Below are positions 32,121-38,842 of a stretch of 40,321 nt of DNA, one piece after another (within the stretch, counting starts at the first letter, position 1; every line of letters starts with the position of its first letter). The position numbers and the translations under genes are program-made. The stretch is from positions 1 to 40,321 of IMG/VR virus record IMGVR_UViG_3300020000_000035; one strand, written 5' to 3'. This DNA comes from a virus. Below the pieces are notes generated by a model, which worked only from the letters and a program-made list of their open reading frames with translations, did no database searches and was not told the DNA's origin.

Positions 32121-32418
32121 TCAAAGACGATTGATCAAAGAAGGAATAGACATGAATATGTCTTATTCTGAGATAGCAGCTCATGCAGGAAGAATAAAAT
32201 CTGTAGTGATGAGAGAAGCTAAGCGACTAGGAAGACCTGAAGACTACGACCCTGATAAGGCGCAATTAGACTTCGAAGAAAAGAATAAATTGATTGGTAC
32301 AAAGAAAAGACCACGCGAAGAAAATAATAATAAAACTAGGAAAAAATATGGAATGGATCGACGTAAAGGAAAAACTCCCACCTCACGGACTAAGAGTGCT
32401 AGCATTTTGCACGAATAA
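32080..32418 (+). CDS. Small HTH protein (IS30-type helix-turn-helix)
   Basis: A protein of about 112 residues. Residues 12-53 form a helix-turn-helix with SIDQRRLIKEGIDMNMSYSE and IAAHAGRIKSVVMREAKRLG, like the N-terminal DNA-binding domain of IS30 transposases but without a catalytic domain. The C-terminal half is disordered and basic (KKRPREENNNKTRKK). It likely acts as a regulator or DNA-bridging protein. The start is uncertain: ATG 32080 lies within the end of the previous gene, and a TTG at 32065 is possible. Confidence 0.6.
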   Translation: MVCKWIAYNPLSIDQRRLIKEGIDMNMSYSEIAAHAGRIKSVVMREAKRLGRPEDYDPDKAQLDFEEKNKLIGTKKRPREENNNKTRKKYGMDRRKGKTPTSRTKSASILHE

Positions 32419-32575
32419 GAAATTTACAGAAGGTGATTGGAAAGGAATAGTTGATGTGATTTTTGACAGTAATTTAGGATGGATAAGAGCAGAGAATGAA
32501 GGTGAAAAAGTATTTGTGACTCATTGGTTTGACTATCCTATTGAACCTCCCGCATTGGAAGAAGAGATTGAATGA
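32348..32575 (+). CDS. DUF551 protein
   Basis: A 75-residue protein that fits the DUF551 consensus from end to end: EWIDVKEKLPPHGLRVLAF at the start and VTHWFDYPIEPP near the end. It starts ATG 32348 with AGGA seven bases upstream and overlaps the HTH gene by 71 bases. The next gene starts inside its stop (ATGA). The function of the family is unknown. Confidence 0.78.
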   Translation: MEWIDVKEKLPPHGLRVLAFCTNKKFTEGDWKGIVDVIFDSNLGWIRAENEGEKVFVTHWFDYPIEPPALEEEIE

Positions 32576-32823
32576 AAAAGTTTTCCCATCTTAAATTACC
32601 CAGTGAACCTATCCCTCTAGATGAATTTGGTGGAATCGATCCACCTGCTCAACTCCCTGAAACAAAATGGATAAATGTAAAGGGAAGAGAAGAGCATGAA
32701 GATATGTTGAGAGATACTGAGAAAATGATTTCTCTTGGATTAGATCCCTATTTTGAGGTAATGGTCTATTTAAAAAGATGGGGAGGATGGCTTCATGAAG
32801 AAAATAAAACAGATGAGCGGTAA
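32572..32823 (+). CDS. Hypothetical early protein
   Basis: An 83-residue protein with PSEPIPLDEFGGIDPP and a Trp-rich C-terminal end (LKRWGGWLHEEN). It overlaps both neighbours (4 and 29 bases). Soluble and acidic in the middle. Not recognised. Confidence 0.65.
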   Translation: MKKFSHLKLPSEPIPLDEFGGIDPPAQLPETKWINVKGREEHEDMLRDTEKMISLGLDPYFEVMVYLKRWGGWLHEENKTDER

Positions 32824-33322
32824 ATTATGCAAACTCAGGAGATATGTCATACCTTCTGATGGAAATAGCAATGTAATAGCGGCAAAAGATTACACCTGTG
32901 ATCAAGTTAGAGAACAACATGAAGATTGGAAAAAAGAATTTCGGGATAGGAATGGAACCGATGGACTTTTGAATTGTGGATTAAAAGACAAAGCTTATGA
33001 AGATTTCTGTGAAAGCATCGAAGATTTTCTAAGTAAGTGCAAATGCAAAAAATCAGGGAGTTTGAACTTGAAAGCCACTGTAGGAGAACGCATAGCTACA
33101 GCTAAAAAACTTAGAGATAATGGACAAGGTCCTTGGCAAAAACAAAAAGAGATTGTTTTTATCACTATGACCCGAGACATACTTTTAGATTTTCTAGTTA
33201 GATTTAGTGGAATTTATATGTCAGAGGAAGACGCTAAAAAAGTGTCAGTAGCAATGACATTGGATTTCATAGACAAATGGATAGAACATAACCCTCATTG
33301 TCGTACTTGGGCGCAGGAATGA
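32795..33322 (+). CDS. Hypothetical early protein with Cys/Lys cluster
   Basis: A 175-residue helical protein with a CKCKKSG cluster in the middle and a helical C-terminal domain (MTRDILLDFLVRFSGIYMSE). GGAGG lies eight bases before ATG 32795. It may be a DNA-binding accessory factor, but no family was recognised. It overlaps the next small gene by 4 bases (ATGA). Confidence 0.65.
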   Translation: MKKIKQMSGKLCKLRRYVIPSDGNSNVIAAKDYTCDQVREQHEDWKKEFRDRNGTDGLLNCGLKDKAYEDFCESIEDFLSKCKCKKSGSLNLKATVGERIATAKKLRDNGQGPWQKQKEIVFITMTRDILLDFLVRFSGIYMSEEDAKKVSVAMTLDFIDKWIEHNPHCRTWAQE

Positions 33323-33474
33323 CAGAAGAAAAACACTCGATACTTTGTGAAAAATGCCACGAGCCCATTCTCACATGGTTTGGAAATGTAGAATTGAATT
33401 TTGGTCCTCAATTTGAGATCAGGTGCACAAAATGCGGAACGAGCCATAAGGTAAAGGTGAACAATGTGCGGTGA
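33319..33474 (+). CDS. Small zinc-ribbon protein
   Basis: A 51-residue protein with two CxxC pairs (CEKC at 10-13 and CTKC at 36-39) that should bind zinc in a ribbon fold, ending in a short basic tail. It overlaps both neighbours by 4 and 11 bases in the same dense early operon. It may bind DNA, RNA or protein. Confidence 0.7.
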   Translation: MTEEKHSILCEKCHEPILTWFGNVELNFGPQFEIRCTKCGTSHKVKVNNVR

Positions 33475-33883
33475 ATGCAATTGGTCAACTGAACTTACAA
33501 AGAAAGATATGGAAAAGACCTACGATAAATTAATGAAAAGCTCTTCATTTTTTCCTAAGTGCAATTGGTGTAATGAATCACACTTTGTAAGGGAAGTAGG
33601 TCCAAATTATATTTGTCCCGATTGTGAAAGCACAGAAAGAGCAGCTGGAAGACCTTTGATATTTACATCACCTGTAAGAGATTCATATTTTAAAATTGAT
33701 ATATTTTTAACAGTTATTGAAGCAGCAAAAATAAATAAAGTCACTCCACAAGCGATACATTTTGCAATCAGAACTAAAAGATTGCCTGCTAAGAAAGAGA
33801 ATAATCAATGGCGTATTCATTTGGAAGATTTGGTTTCATATAACAAAACAAAATATATACGTGAAAAAAATAAAGATGAATGA
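33464..33883 (+). CDS. Zinc-ribbon plus excisionase-type HTH protein
   Basis: A 139-residue protein. The N-terminal 60 residues have four Cys pairs or near pairs (CGEC, CNWC, CPDC) that look like zinc fingers. The C-terminal half holds an HTH_17/excisionase-like domain: FLTVIEAAKINKVTPQAIHF, then RLPAKKENNQWRIHLEDL. Combining both parts suggests a regulator. It resembles the minus-strand HTH at 19790 in its helix pattern. No integrase partner was seen. Confidence 0.68.
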   Translation: MCGECNWSTELTKKDMEKTYDKLMKSSSFFPKCNWCNESHFVREVGPNYICPDCESTERAAGRPLIFTSPVRDSYFKIDIFLTVIEAAKINKVTPQAIHFAIRTKRLPAKKENNQWRIHLEDLVSYNKTKYIREKNKDE

Positions 33884-33936
33884 TGGAATGGATTAGCGTT
33901 GATGATAGTTGGGCCCATGTTAGGCTGTGTGCTTGA
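33883..33936 (+). pseudogene. Short remnant of a DUF551-type gene
   Basis: ATG 33883 opens a 17-residue frame, MEWISVDDSWAHVRLCA, whose beginning matches the DUF551 start (MEWIDV) of the gene at 32348 before the frame ends. It is probably a decayed or truncated copy, though a functional short peptide cannot be excluded. Confidence 0.4.
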
Positions 33937-34256
33937 TGAATGATGAGATCTTACATTCAATAGAATGCGAATGTAAAGAATGCTTAGATAAATGGAAAAA
34001 GATGGAATGTAACATTCCAATAAAAATGCATAGGGAAATGATGGATGAAGAATATAAATTACCTATTCTAGATTTGGAATATGCTGAAGTTCTTACTAGA
34101 GGTTTATTTTATCCTGCGAATACTTTTGCTAAGCAGTTAGCAAACTTAATCAAAAGAAAAGCCTTTACAGAAGGTGACATTAAGAAATTGAAAAATTTAG
34201 GATTTCCAATAAACATAGGATCTAGAAAAATTGAAATCCCTAAAGGATTTATTTAA
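33936..34256 (+). CDS. Hypothetical early protein
   Basis: A 106-residue protein starting ATG 33936. The N-terminal part has a Cys pair pattern (CECKEC) and the C-terminal part is helical (FAKQLANLIKRKAFTEGDIKKL) with a basic end. It is the last gene before the 147-bp gap. Not recognised. Confidence 0.65.
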   Translation: MNDEILHSIECECKECLDKWKKMECNIPIKMHREMMDEEYKLPILDLEYAEVLTRGLFYPANTFAKQLANLIKRKAFTEGDIKKLKNLGFPINIGSRKIEIPKGFI

Positions 34257-34403
34257 AAAATGTTCATAACTTTAACAAAATGCGTACGGATTTTCCACAA
34301 TGGTTCACAGTGTGATCTAAATGATAAAAAGACAGGGAAAAAGTTACATAATATATATTATCAGACGTTGCTTTCTAGATACTAAAAAGGAATTGAAGTA
34401 AAG
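34257..34403. promoter_or_regulatory. 147-bp gap: DnaA-box-like site, palindromes, AT-rich tract
   Basis: The gap contains TTTTCCACA (34291-34299), which is one base off the DnaA box and fits its relaxed form. It also holds the perfect dyad TCACA-G-TGTGA (34305-34315) and a 14-bp AT-only palindrome, ATAATATATATTAT (34348-34361). This mix suits a replication origin or a complex promoter for the small genes that follow. It is the largest gene-free stretch between 29104 and 36002. Confidence 0.45.
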
Positions 34404-34658
34404 ATGAATTTAAAAGCCGCTTGTACCTATAAGTTAGGAATTAATGAAATAAAAGATTGCGTGTGTTTGGAATGTCTTGCTATCCGTCAAAATGATTATC
34501 GTATTTACGAAGAAAAAATCCCTGAATATACACCTACATTTGAAGAGATATCTATTCTAATGAGAATAAACGCGGATTTTTTGAAGAAAGAGATATCGGA
34601 CCATTGTGATCTTGAAATTAAAAGATTTAAGAATGAGATAAGGAATATATGTCAATAA
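34404..34658 (+). CDS. Small Cys-rich early protein
   Basis: An 84-residue protein with three Cys (ACTYKLG, CVCLEC) in the N-terminal 26 residues that could bind zinc, then a helical C-terminal half (FEEISILMRINADFLKKE). The start follows the regulatory gap. Overlaps the next gene by 10 bases. Not recognised. Confidence 0.6.
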   Translation: MNLKAACTYKLGINEIKDCVCLECLAIRQNDYRIYEEKIPEYTPTFEEISILMRINADFLKKEISDHCDLEIKRFKNEIRNICQ

Positions 34659-34909
34659 GCAACAAAGAAATTATCATAAAACTGTCAGAATATCTCATGA
34701 AACAGGATCAATATACGGTATGCAGAACACTTGCAAACCTCATGATCGATTACAATCGATTAGCTGATCCTAGCATAATGGACGATGATGAGGCTAAAAG
34801 GTTGGAAATTAGAATTTTACTTAATGCCGAGCAGATTAGAAAATTTGCCAGAGGAGAAGGGGAGGGAATTCCTCTTACCAATATAAACATGGAAGATATG
34901 AAATTTTAG
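34649..34909 (+). CDS. Small helical early protein
   Basis: An 86-residue helical protein (IIIKLSEYLMKQDQYTV, then EQIRKFARGEGEGI) with AAGGA four bases before ATG 34649. It is soluble and acidic. It is part of a run of five or six small, tightly packed genes. Not recognised. Confidence 0.62.
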   Translation: MSISNKEIIIKLSEYLMKQDQYTVCRTLANLMIDYNRLADPSIMDDDEAKRLEIRILLNAEQIRKFARGEGEGIPLTNINMEDMKF

Positions 34910-35149
34910 ATGGACAACCACATAGAAAACATATTCGAACTAATTCAGGAAGATGATGAATATCAAATGCAGGCTGTGATTCATCGAATCCTTAGTGGTC
35001 CTGAAACTGATCCAGAAATCATTTTGGTTGGTTGTTTAGCTGCCATACAATCAATAATTATTGAAATGGAAAACCCTGAAGAAGCAATTCAATCATTATG
35101 TCACGATCTTCTTGAGGGAACTTTGAAAAGAATAAAAGAAGAAATTTAG
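34910..35149 (+). CDS. Small acidic early protein
   Basis: A 79-residue, strongly acidic and helical protein (IENIFELIQEDDEYQMQAVI). It starts directly after the previous stop, so translation is probably coupled. Its charge pattern would suit a DNA-mimic or inhibitor, but nothing else supports that. Not recognised. Confidence 0.62.
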   Translation: MDNHIENIFELIQEDDEYQMQAVIHRILSGPETDPEIILVGCLAAIQSIIIEMENPEEAIQSLCHDLLEGTLKRIKEEI

Positions 35150-35155
35150 GTCAAG

Positions 35156-35356
35156 ATGAGCGATAAATATTGTGGAGTATACGTCACTTTCCAAAGTGAG
35201 ATAAACGGTGAATATCTTGAAACTGTTAAGAATCTCATAATTTCAATCAAGGGAGTTATAAGCGTTGAGGAGAAAGTTTCTGATCTAAATCATTGGATTG
35301 CGAGAGAGCAAATTAAACACGAGCTAAGAATGAAACTTTTTGAAGCGCTAAAATGA
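35156..35356 (+). CDS. Small early protein, ferredoxin-like pattern
   Basis: A 66-residue protein with a beta-alpha-beta pattern (YCGVYVTFQSEINGEYLETV, then VISVEEKVSD). It starts ATG 35156 after AGGTCAAG. It resembles a small ferredoxin-fold protein by pattern only. Overlaps the next start by 4 bases (ATGA). Not recognised. Confidence 0.6.
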   Translation: MSDKYCGVYVTFQSEINGEYLETVKNLIISIKGVISVEEKVSDLNHWIAREQIKHELRMKLFEALK

Positions 35357-35526
35357 AATTAGAGGAGATTTCTGAATTTAATCAATATGAATATACTCAA
35401 GAATGCACATGCGGAAAAAAGCATCAAATTCTTACTCAGCGAGATGATTATCCCGAATATGAAACAGATATCTATGTCTTGTGTACTTGTGGGGAATATG
35501 TTCCATTTGAATTACCAGTAAATTGA
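35353..35526 (+). CDS. Small zinc-ribbon early protein
   Basis: A 57-residue acidic protein with two CxC pairs (CTCGKKH at 18 and CTCGEYV at 44), likely forming one zinc ribbon. It starts within the preceding stop (ATGA) and ends just before the DUF2829-like gene. Function unknown. Confidence 0.62.
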   Translation: MKLEEISEFNQYEYTQECTCGKKHQILTQRDDYPEYETDIYVLCTCGEYVPFELPVN

Positions 35527-35527
35527 A

Positions 35528-35707
35528 ATGAAGTTTGAAGATGCCATGTATTACCTTAGATTAGGCAAACGAATTTATAGAGAAAGTGATCCTGATAAAG
35601 GTTCTCTTTGTGGAACTCCTGAAAAGGTTTTTGGTTCTTTTTATTTAACTCTTTTTGATGTATTGGCAGAAGACTGGGAGGTCCAAAATGAAACAAAAAA
35701 AATCTGA
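35528..35707 (+). CDS. DUF2829/Tad2-like small protein
   Basis: A 59-residue protein whose two ends match the DUF2829 (Tad2) family: MKFEDAMYYLRLGKRIYRES at the start and VLAEDWEV near the end. Tad2 proteins bind the signal molecule made by Thoeris defence and block it. This copy is shorter than typical members, with only about 25 residues between the two conserved parts, so binding function is not certain. It overlaps the next gene by 20 bases and sits with other small early genes, where anti-defence genes often lie. Confidence 0.55.
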   Translation: MKFEDAMYYLRLGKRIYRESDPDKGSLCGTPEKVFGSFYLTLFDVLAEDWEVQNETKKI

Positions 35708-36002
35708 TAAATCTCTAGAGAGATTGGGAAAAATACTTTTAAAACCAGCAATTCTTCAAAAAGAATTCCCTTCATTTAATGCATATGGAAGCGCTCCGAT
35801 TGAAGAATATGATAAATTAATGTTCTTCGATAAAGAGAAGGAAAAAGAATGGGAAAACCTTGATGATTCTACTAAGAAATTTTGTCTAGATCATCTAAAG
35901 GAAACATGTTCAAAAATGCAAAACAAATTAGCTATTGAGCTTCTTTGCCACGTAATAAATGATATGTCAGAAAGAATCAAAAAATTGGAAGAAATCAAGT
36001 AG
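35688..36002 (+). CDS. Small charged helical protein, end of early region
   Basis: A 104-residue Lys/Glu-rich protein with GGAGG seven bases before ATG 35688. It looks helical throughout (KKFCLDHLKETCSKMQNKL, then MSERIKKLEEIK). Its stop codon lies in the stem of a terminator shared with the convergent U-box gene. Unknown function. Confidence 0.65.
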   Translation: MKQKKSDKSLERLGKILLKPAILQKEFPSFNAYGSAPIEEYDKLMFFDKEKEKEWENLDDSTKKFCLDHLKETCSKMQNKLAIELLCHVINDMSERIKKLEEIK

Positions 36003-36019
36003 AGGGGCTTCCCCCTCTA
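36000..36019. terminator. Short two-way terminator hairpin
   Basis: TAGAGGGG (36000-36007) and CCCCTCTA (36012-36019) pair perfectly around CTTC. The plus-strand stop TAG (36000-36002) and the minus-strand stop TAG (36017-36019) both lie in the stem. The plus strand then has AGTTATTTT, and the minus strand has CTTGATTTC. It separates the early genes from the U-box cassette. Confidence 0.65.
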
Positions 36020-37033
36020 AGTTATTTTCCAATCCCATTGTGCGACTGTTCTAGCTATGATTGCATCTCTTTGATCATTTGTTATTTTTCCACTTTCAAC
36101 ATCTGGCTTTAACTCGGCCCAAACTTGATATTCAACTTGTGTCATTAGGCTATGCATGATTTCTTTGGTGTTCTTCTTAACAGCATCTAATCCATGAGTA
36201 CTCACGTCATCTTTTCCTAATCGGATTACTTCTTGATAAACTTCTTCAGACTTTTCAATGATATCCTTGCAATACTGAGTATTGATGATTAAGTCATTCT
36301 TGCAGAAAGTTCCATTTCTGTAGGGAGAATCAATGTGTTCATCATCACTCGCTCCTAAAGATGCAATATATGCTTCAATAGTATCTTTGTCGTATGTTTG
36401 TCCATCAGGAGCAAGCATAGGTATAGCACAAATGTCTTGTGAGATAGGGCATATAAAGTCTTGAAACTCTTGTCTTCCATTTATGAAGTTTTTGAATATA
36501 GGGTAAACTTTGCTAATAATGGCATCGGCTCTCCATTGGGCAAAATGGTCAGAGATAGATATTTGAACTCTAATCTTTTTGTTTATGCGATTCTTAAGTA
36601 ATACGCCTCCTAATGCCATCCCTCCAAGAACCCCCAAAGTAGTTCCAGGTGCTCCACCTACAGGTCCAGCAATCCAGCCTATCGAACCAATCCCACCTAA
36701 GATTACAGTGCAGATTGTCATGATTTTAGCATTCTTTAGCTTGTCATGTTTAAGAACTTCAATCGTAGTAGTCTTTTTTACAAGCTTAGCTTGTTTAGGA
36801 TGATCATTTCTATAGATCCTTACTCTTTGTCTGTTCGCATAACCGCAATAAAGCCTAGCAGTTCTTTCAGCATCTCCATCTAGCTTGATTGAATCAAAAG
36901 GAATGTCGGTATCTGGAATGATGACTTTATAAAACTCAGGAAGCATGTCATGATTTTTCTGCTTAGGAATTTGCTTTCCCGAGGAAGAAGAATGAGAATA
37001 TGATGATCCCGATACTGATCTTGAAGCTGACAT
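36017..37033 (-). CDS. U-box domain membrane protein (putative E3 ubiquitin ligase effector)
   Basis: A 338-residue protein with a eukaryote-type U-box at about residues 190-265. The key residues are in place: FICPI at 193-197, the PM of a DPV-like turn at 205-206, PDGQTY at 209-214, I219, SP at 236-237, and the L..N motif at 248-251. U-boxes recruit E2 enzymes and ubiquitinate targets in eukaryotic cells; bacterial cases such as LubX are secreted effectors. A glycine-rich hydrophobic hairpin at about 103-146 suggests a membrane anchor. The N-terminal 30 residues are Ser-rich and could carry a secretion signal. It lies in a minus-strand cassette against all flanking genes. The host would need to live in eukaryotic cells. 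Confidence 0.82.
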   Translation of the reverse strand: MSASRSVSGSSYSHSSSSGKQIPKQKNHDMLPEFYKVIIPDTDIPFDSIKLDGDAERTARLYCGYANRQRVRIYRNDHPKQAKLVKKTTTIEVLKHDKLKNAKIMTICTVILGGIGSIGWIAGPVGGAPGTTLGVLGGMALGGVLLKNRINKKIRVQISISDHFAQWRADAIISKVYPIFKNFINGRQEFQDFICPISQDICAIPMLAPDGQTYDKDTIEAYIASLGASDDEHIDSPYRNGTFCKNDLIINTQYCKDIIEKSEEVYQEVIRLGKDDVSTHGLDAVKKNTKEIMHSLMTQVEYQVWAELKPDVESGKITNDQRDAIIARTVAQWDWKIT

Positions 37034-37035
37034 AA

Positions 37036-37557
37036 TTACCTATTTTGTGTTGATTTCCATCTAGTGAATTCTATTCTTAATTCGACATCTTTTCTAAGTT
37101 GATCGGGGTCTATTCCGTATTTCCTCAGAGGCTCGAAGTCAAACATTTGATTGCTTGTTGGTCTTTTAAACCCAGGAGGGTTTTTATAGCTGGGATCTAA
37201 TCCAGGAAAATATGGACTGTCATAAGGACAGGTTCTTCCATTTTTTTCATCATCAGACTTCATATAAGTTGCAGTCATCCTAAATGGAATGATTAGAATT
37301 CCTAGTCCTACCGCATTTATAAAGTATTTTAGAAGAGAAAAGTTTGAGAAGCTTTCATCAAATTCTTGATGCTTGTCTGATTCCCAATTTAGTCTATCTT
37401 GGAATGCCTCAATAAATTTTGCAGTATTGTCGGGCATCGATATGAACGGTATTAAATGTGTAATCTCAGCAAGAGTTTTCTTTGGCTTGTTCTTTGCATT
37501 TAAATCGTATGCAAAGGCCTCAGTAAATAAGTGCCTTCTTAAGCTTATGTCGGCCAT
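37036..37557 (-). CDS. Membrane protein encoded with the U-box gene
   Basis: A 173-residue protein with one clear membrane segment at about residues 79-97 (YFINAVGLGILIIPF). An amphipathic N-terminal region precedes it, and a polar tail with Pro/Gly/Asn segments follows. It ends 3 bases before the U-box gene starts, so the two are co-transcribed and may act together. No known domain was recognised. It could be a co-effector or chaperone. Confidence 0.7.
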   Translation of the reverse strand: MADISLRRHLFTEAFAYDLNAKNKPKKTLAEITHLIPFISMPDNTAKFIEAFQDRLNWESDKHQEFDESFSNFSLLKYFINAVGLGILIIPFRMTATYMKSDDEKNGRTCPYDSPYFPGLDPSYKNPPGFKRPTSNQMFDFEPLRKYGIDPDQLRKDVELRIEFTRWKSTQNR

Positions 37558-37571
37558 AATAATCTCATATT

Positions 37572-38255
37572 TTATATTTCTATTCTGATGGGTTTGTTGA
37601 TTGGTTCATAAATTTCATTCATGATACTACAGTTTACATAGTGGTAACTGAAAATTCCAGTCTGACCTTTGACTTCTCCATATCCTTCATGCACATGCCC
37701 GCATACATGCAATTGTAGATACAAGTCCCAATCTATGTGTTTTTGAAGAGCTTTGCTTCCTACGTGTTCGTAAGAATCTTTTTTGGGGTCCCAAGTGCCT
37801 CTCGAATTATAGCGTTTCACTTTGTCCAAGACTTCATAAACGGGTGAATGAGTAATGAGGATATTGGTATCTTGAGGTATTAAGGAAAACTTACTAGCTA
37901 ACTCTTCCTCAGTATCTACAGTGAAAGCTTTGCAATTAGGATTCATATTTGGAAAGGTTTTAGTCCAGGGAGATCCCCAAATCTTTAGACCTTCGAATTC
38001 TGTTCCTGAGTCACAGAGATATACCCATTCATCGGTTTCAGGATTAATAAAAGGTTCTGCATTTTGGGCTGTGTTGTCATGATTTCCAGATGTAACAATT
38101 TTTTTTCTATAGTTTTGCTGATTTAGCCAACGACCAAACTCAATATATTCCCAAGGCTGATCTCTAGCTGTCAAATCTCCAGCCACAATTAGGAGATCTC
38201 CTCCTTGCAATTCGGGGTAATAACCATGCAAATCTGATATACAGTCAACAATCAC
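37572..38255 (-). CDS. Calcineurin-like metallophosphoesterase
   Basis: A 227-residue phosphoesterase with all metal-binding motifs: SDLHG at 7-11, AGDLT at 25-29, GNHD at 57-60, a HSP motif near 134 and CGHVHEGYG near 188-196. The family cleaves phosphate esters of nucleic acids, nucleotides or proteins. It is the first gene of the minus cassette. The start is a GTG at 38255, with a weak AAGAG nearby; no ATG lies close. A eukaryote-facing or DNA-repair role is possible. It also resembles small bacterial and phage phosphoesterases. Confidence 0.85.
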   Translation of the reverse strand: MIVDCISDLHGYYPELQGGDLLIVAGDLTARDQPWEYIEFGRWLNQQNYRKKIVTSGNHDNTAQNAEPFINPETDEWVYLCDSGTEFEGLKIWGSPWTKTFPNMNPNCKAFTVDTEEELASKFSLIPQDTNILITHSPVYEVLDKVKRYNSRGTWDPKKDSYEHVGSKALQKHIDWDLYLQLHVCGHVHEGYGEVKGQTGIFSYHYVNCSIMNEIYEPINKPIRIEI

Positions 38256-38362
38256 TTGTAAGTCTCTTAAGAAAAAGATTGACTATATCACGTGAACCGA
38301 TTTCCTTTTAATTTTTTTTGCGCTACGGTAACTTACGAGTGGGAATTAAAAAAAGGTTATTA

Positions 38363-38842
38363 ATGGCTCCTCCAAAAGGAAACAAATTTGCGGTAGGTAA
38401 TGAAGGTGGAAGGCCCGCAACAGACTTAAAGGCTTTGGCTAAAGAATTGATCGATTGGTCTTATCAATCGGATGCTTTGAATTTAATTGGATTTAGTTCT
38501 CCAAAACGAATGAGTGTTACAAAATTGCCCGAATATGCAAAGAAAGATGATGAGTTTAGGGAGGCTTTACAACTAGCTAAAGAAAACATACATCAAAATA
38601 GATTTAAAGCAGCATGTGCGGAAGTAATTCCTGAAGTATTTTATACAAGAAGCGAAGGAATGTATGATCCTCTGTATAAAGCACATGTGAGAGAAGAGAA
38701 GAAGTTTGAATCAGATCTTCGTAAGTCTGAAGAAGGCACAAAAGAAACAACAATCAACCTAATGGTTCCCGATGGTCTTGCAACTGGACTTAACCTTTCA
38801 ACCAAGACAGTATCAAAGAAAGATAATCCATGCCCTAAATAG
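38363..38842 (+). CDS. terS: Terminase small subunit (predicted)
   Basis: A 159-residue protein beginning PPKGNKFAVGNEGGRP, a start seen in many phage small terminases. A helical DNA-binding region follows (LKALAKELIDWSYQS). It lies directly before the large terminase and overlaps it by 71 bases. It recognises the packaging site and controls the motor. The start at ATG 38363 has an AAAAGG site; the longer frame from 38318 lacks one. The subfamily is uncertain. Confidence 0.75.
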   Translation: MAPPKGNKFAVGNEGGRPATDLKALAKELIDWSYQSDALNLIGFSSPKRMSVTKLPEYAKKDDEFREALQLAKENIHQNRFKAACAEVIPEVFYTRSEGMYDPLYKAHVREEKKFESDLRKSEEGTKETTINLMVPDGLATGLNLSTKTVSKKDNPCPK

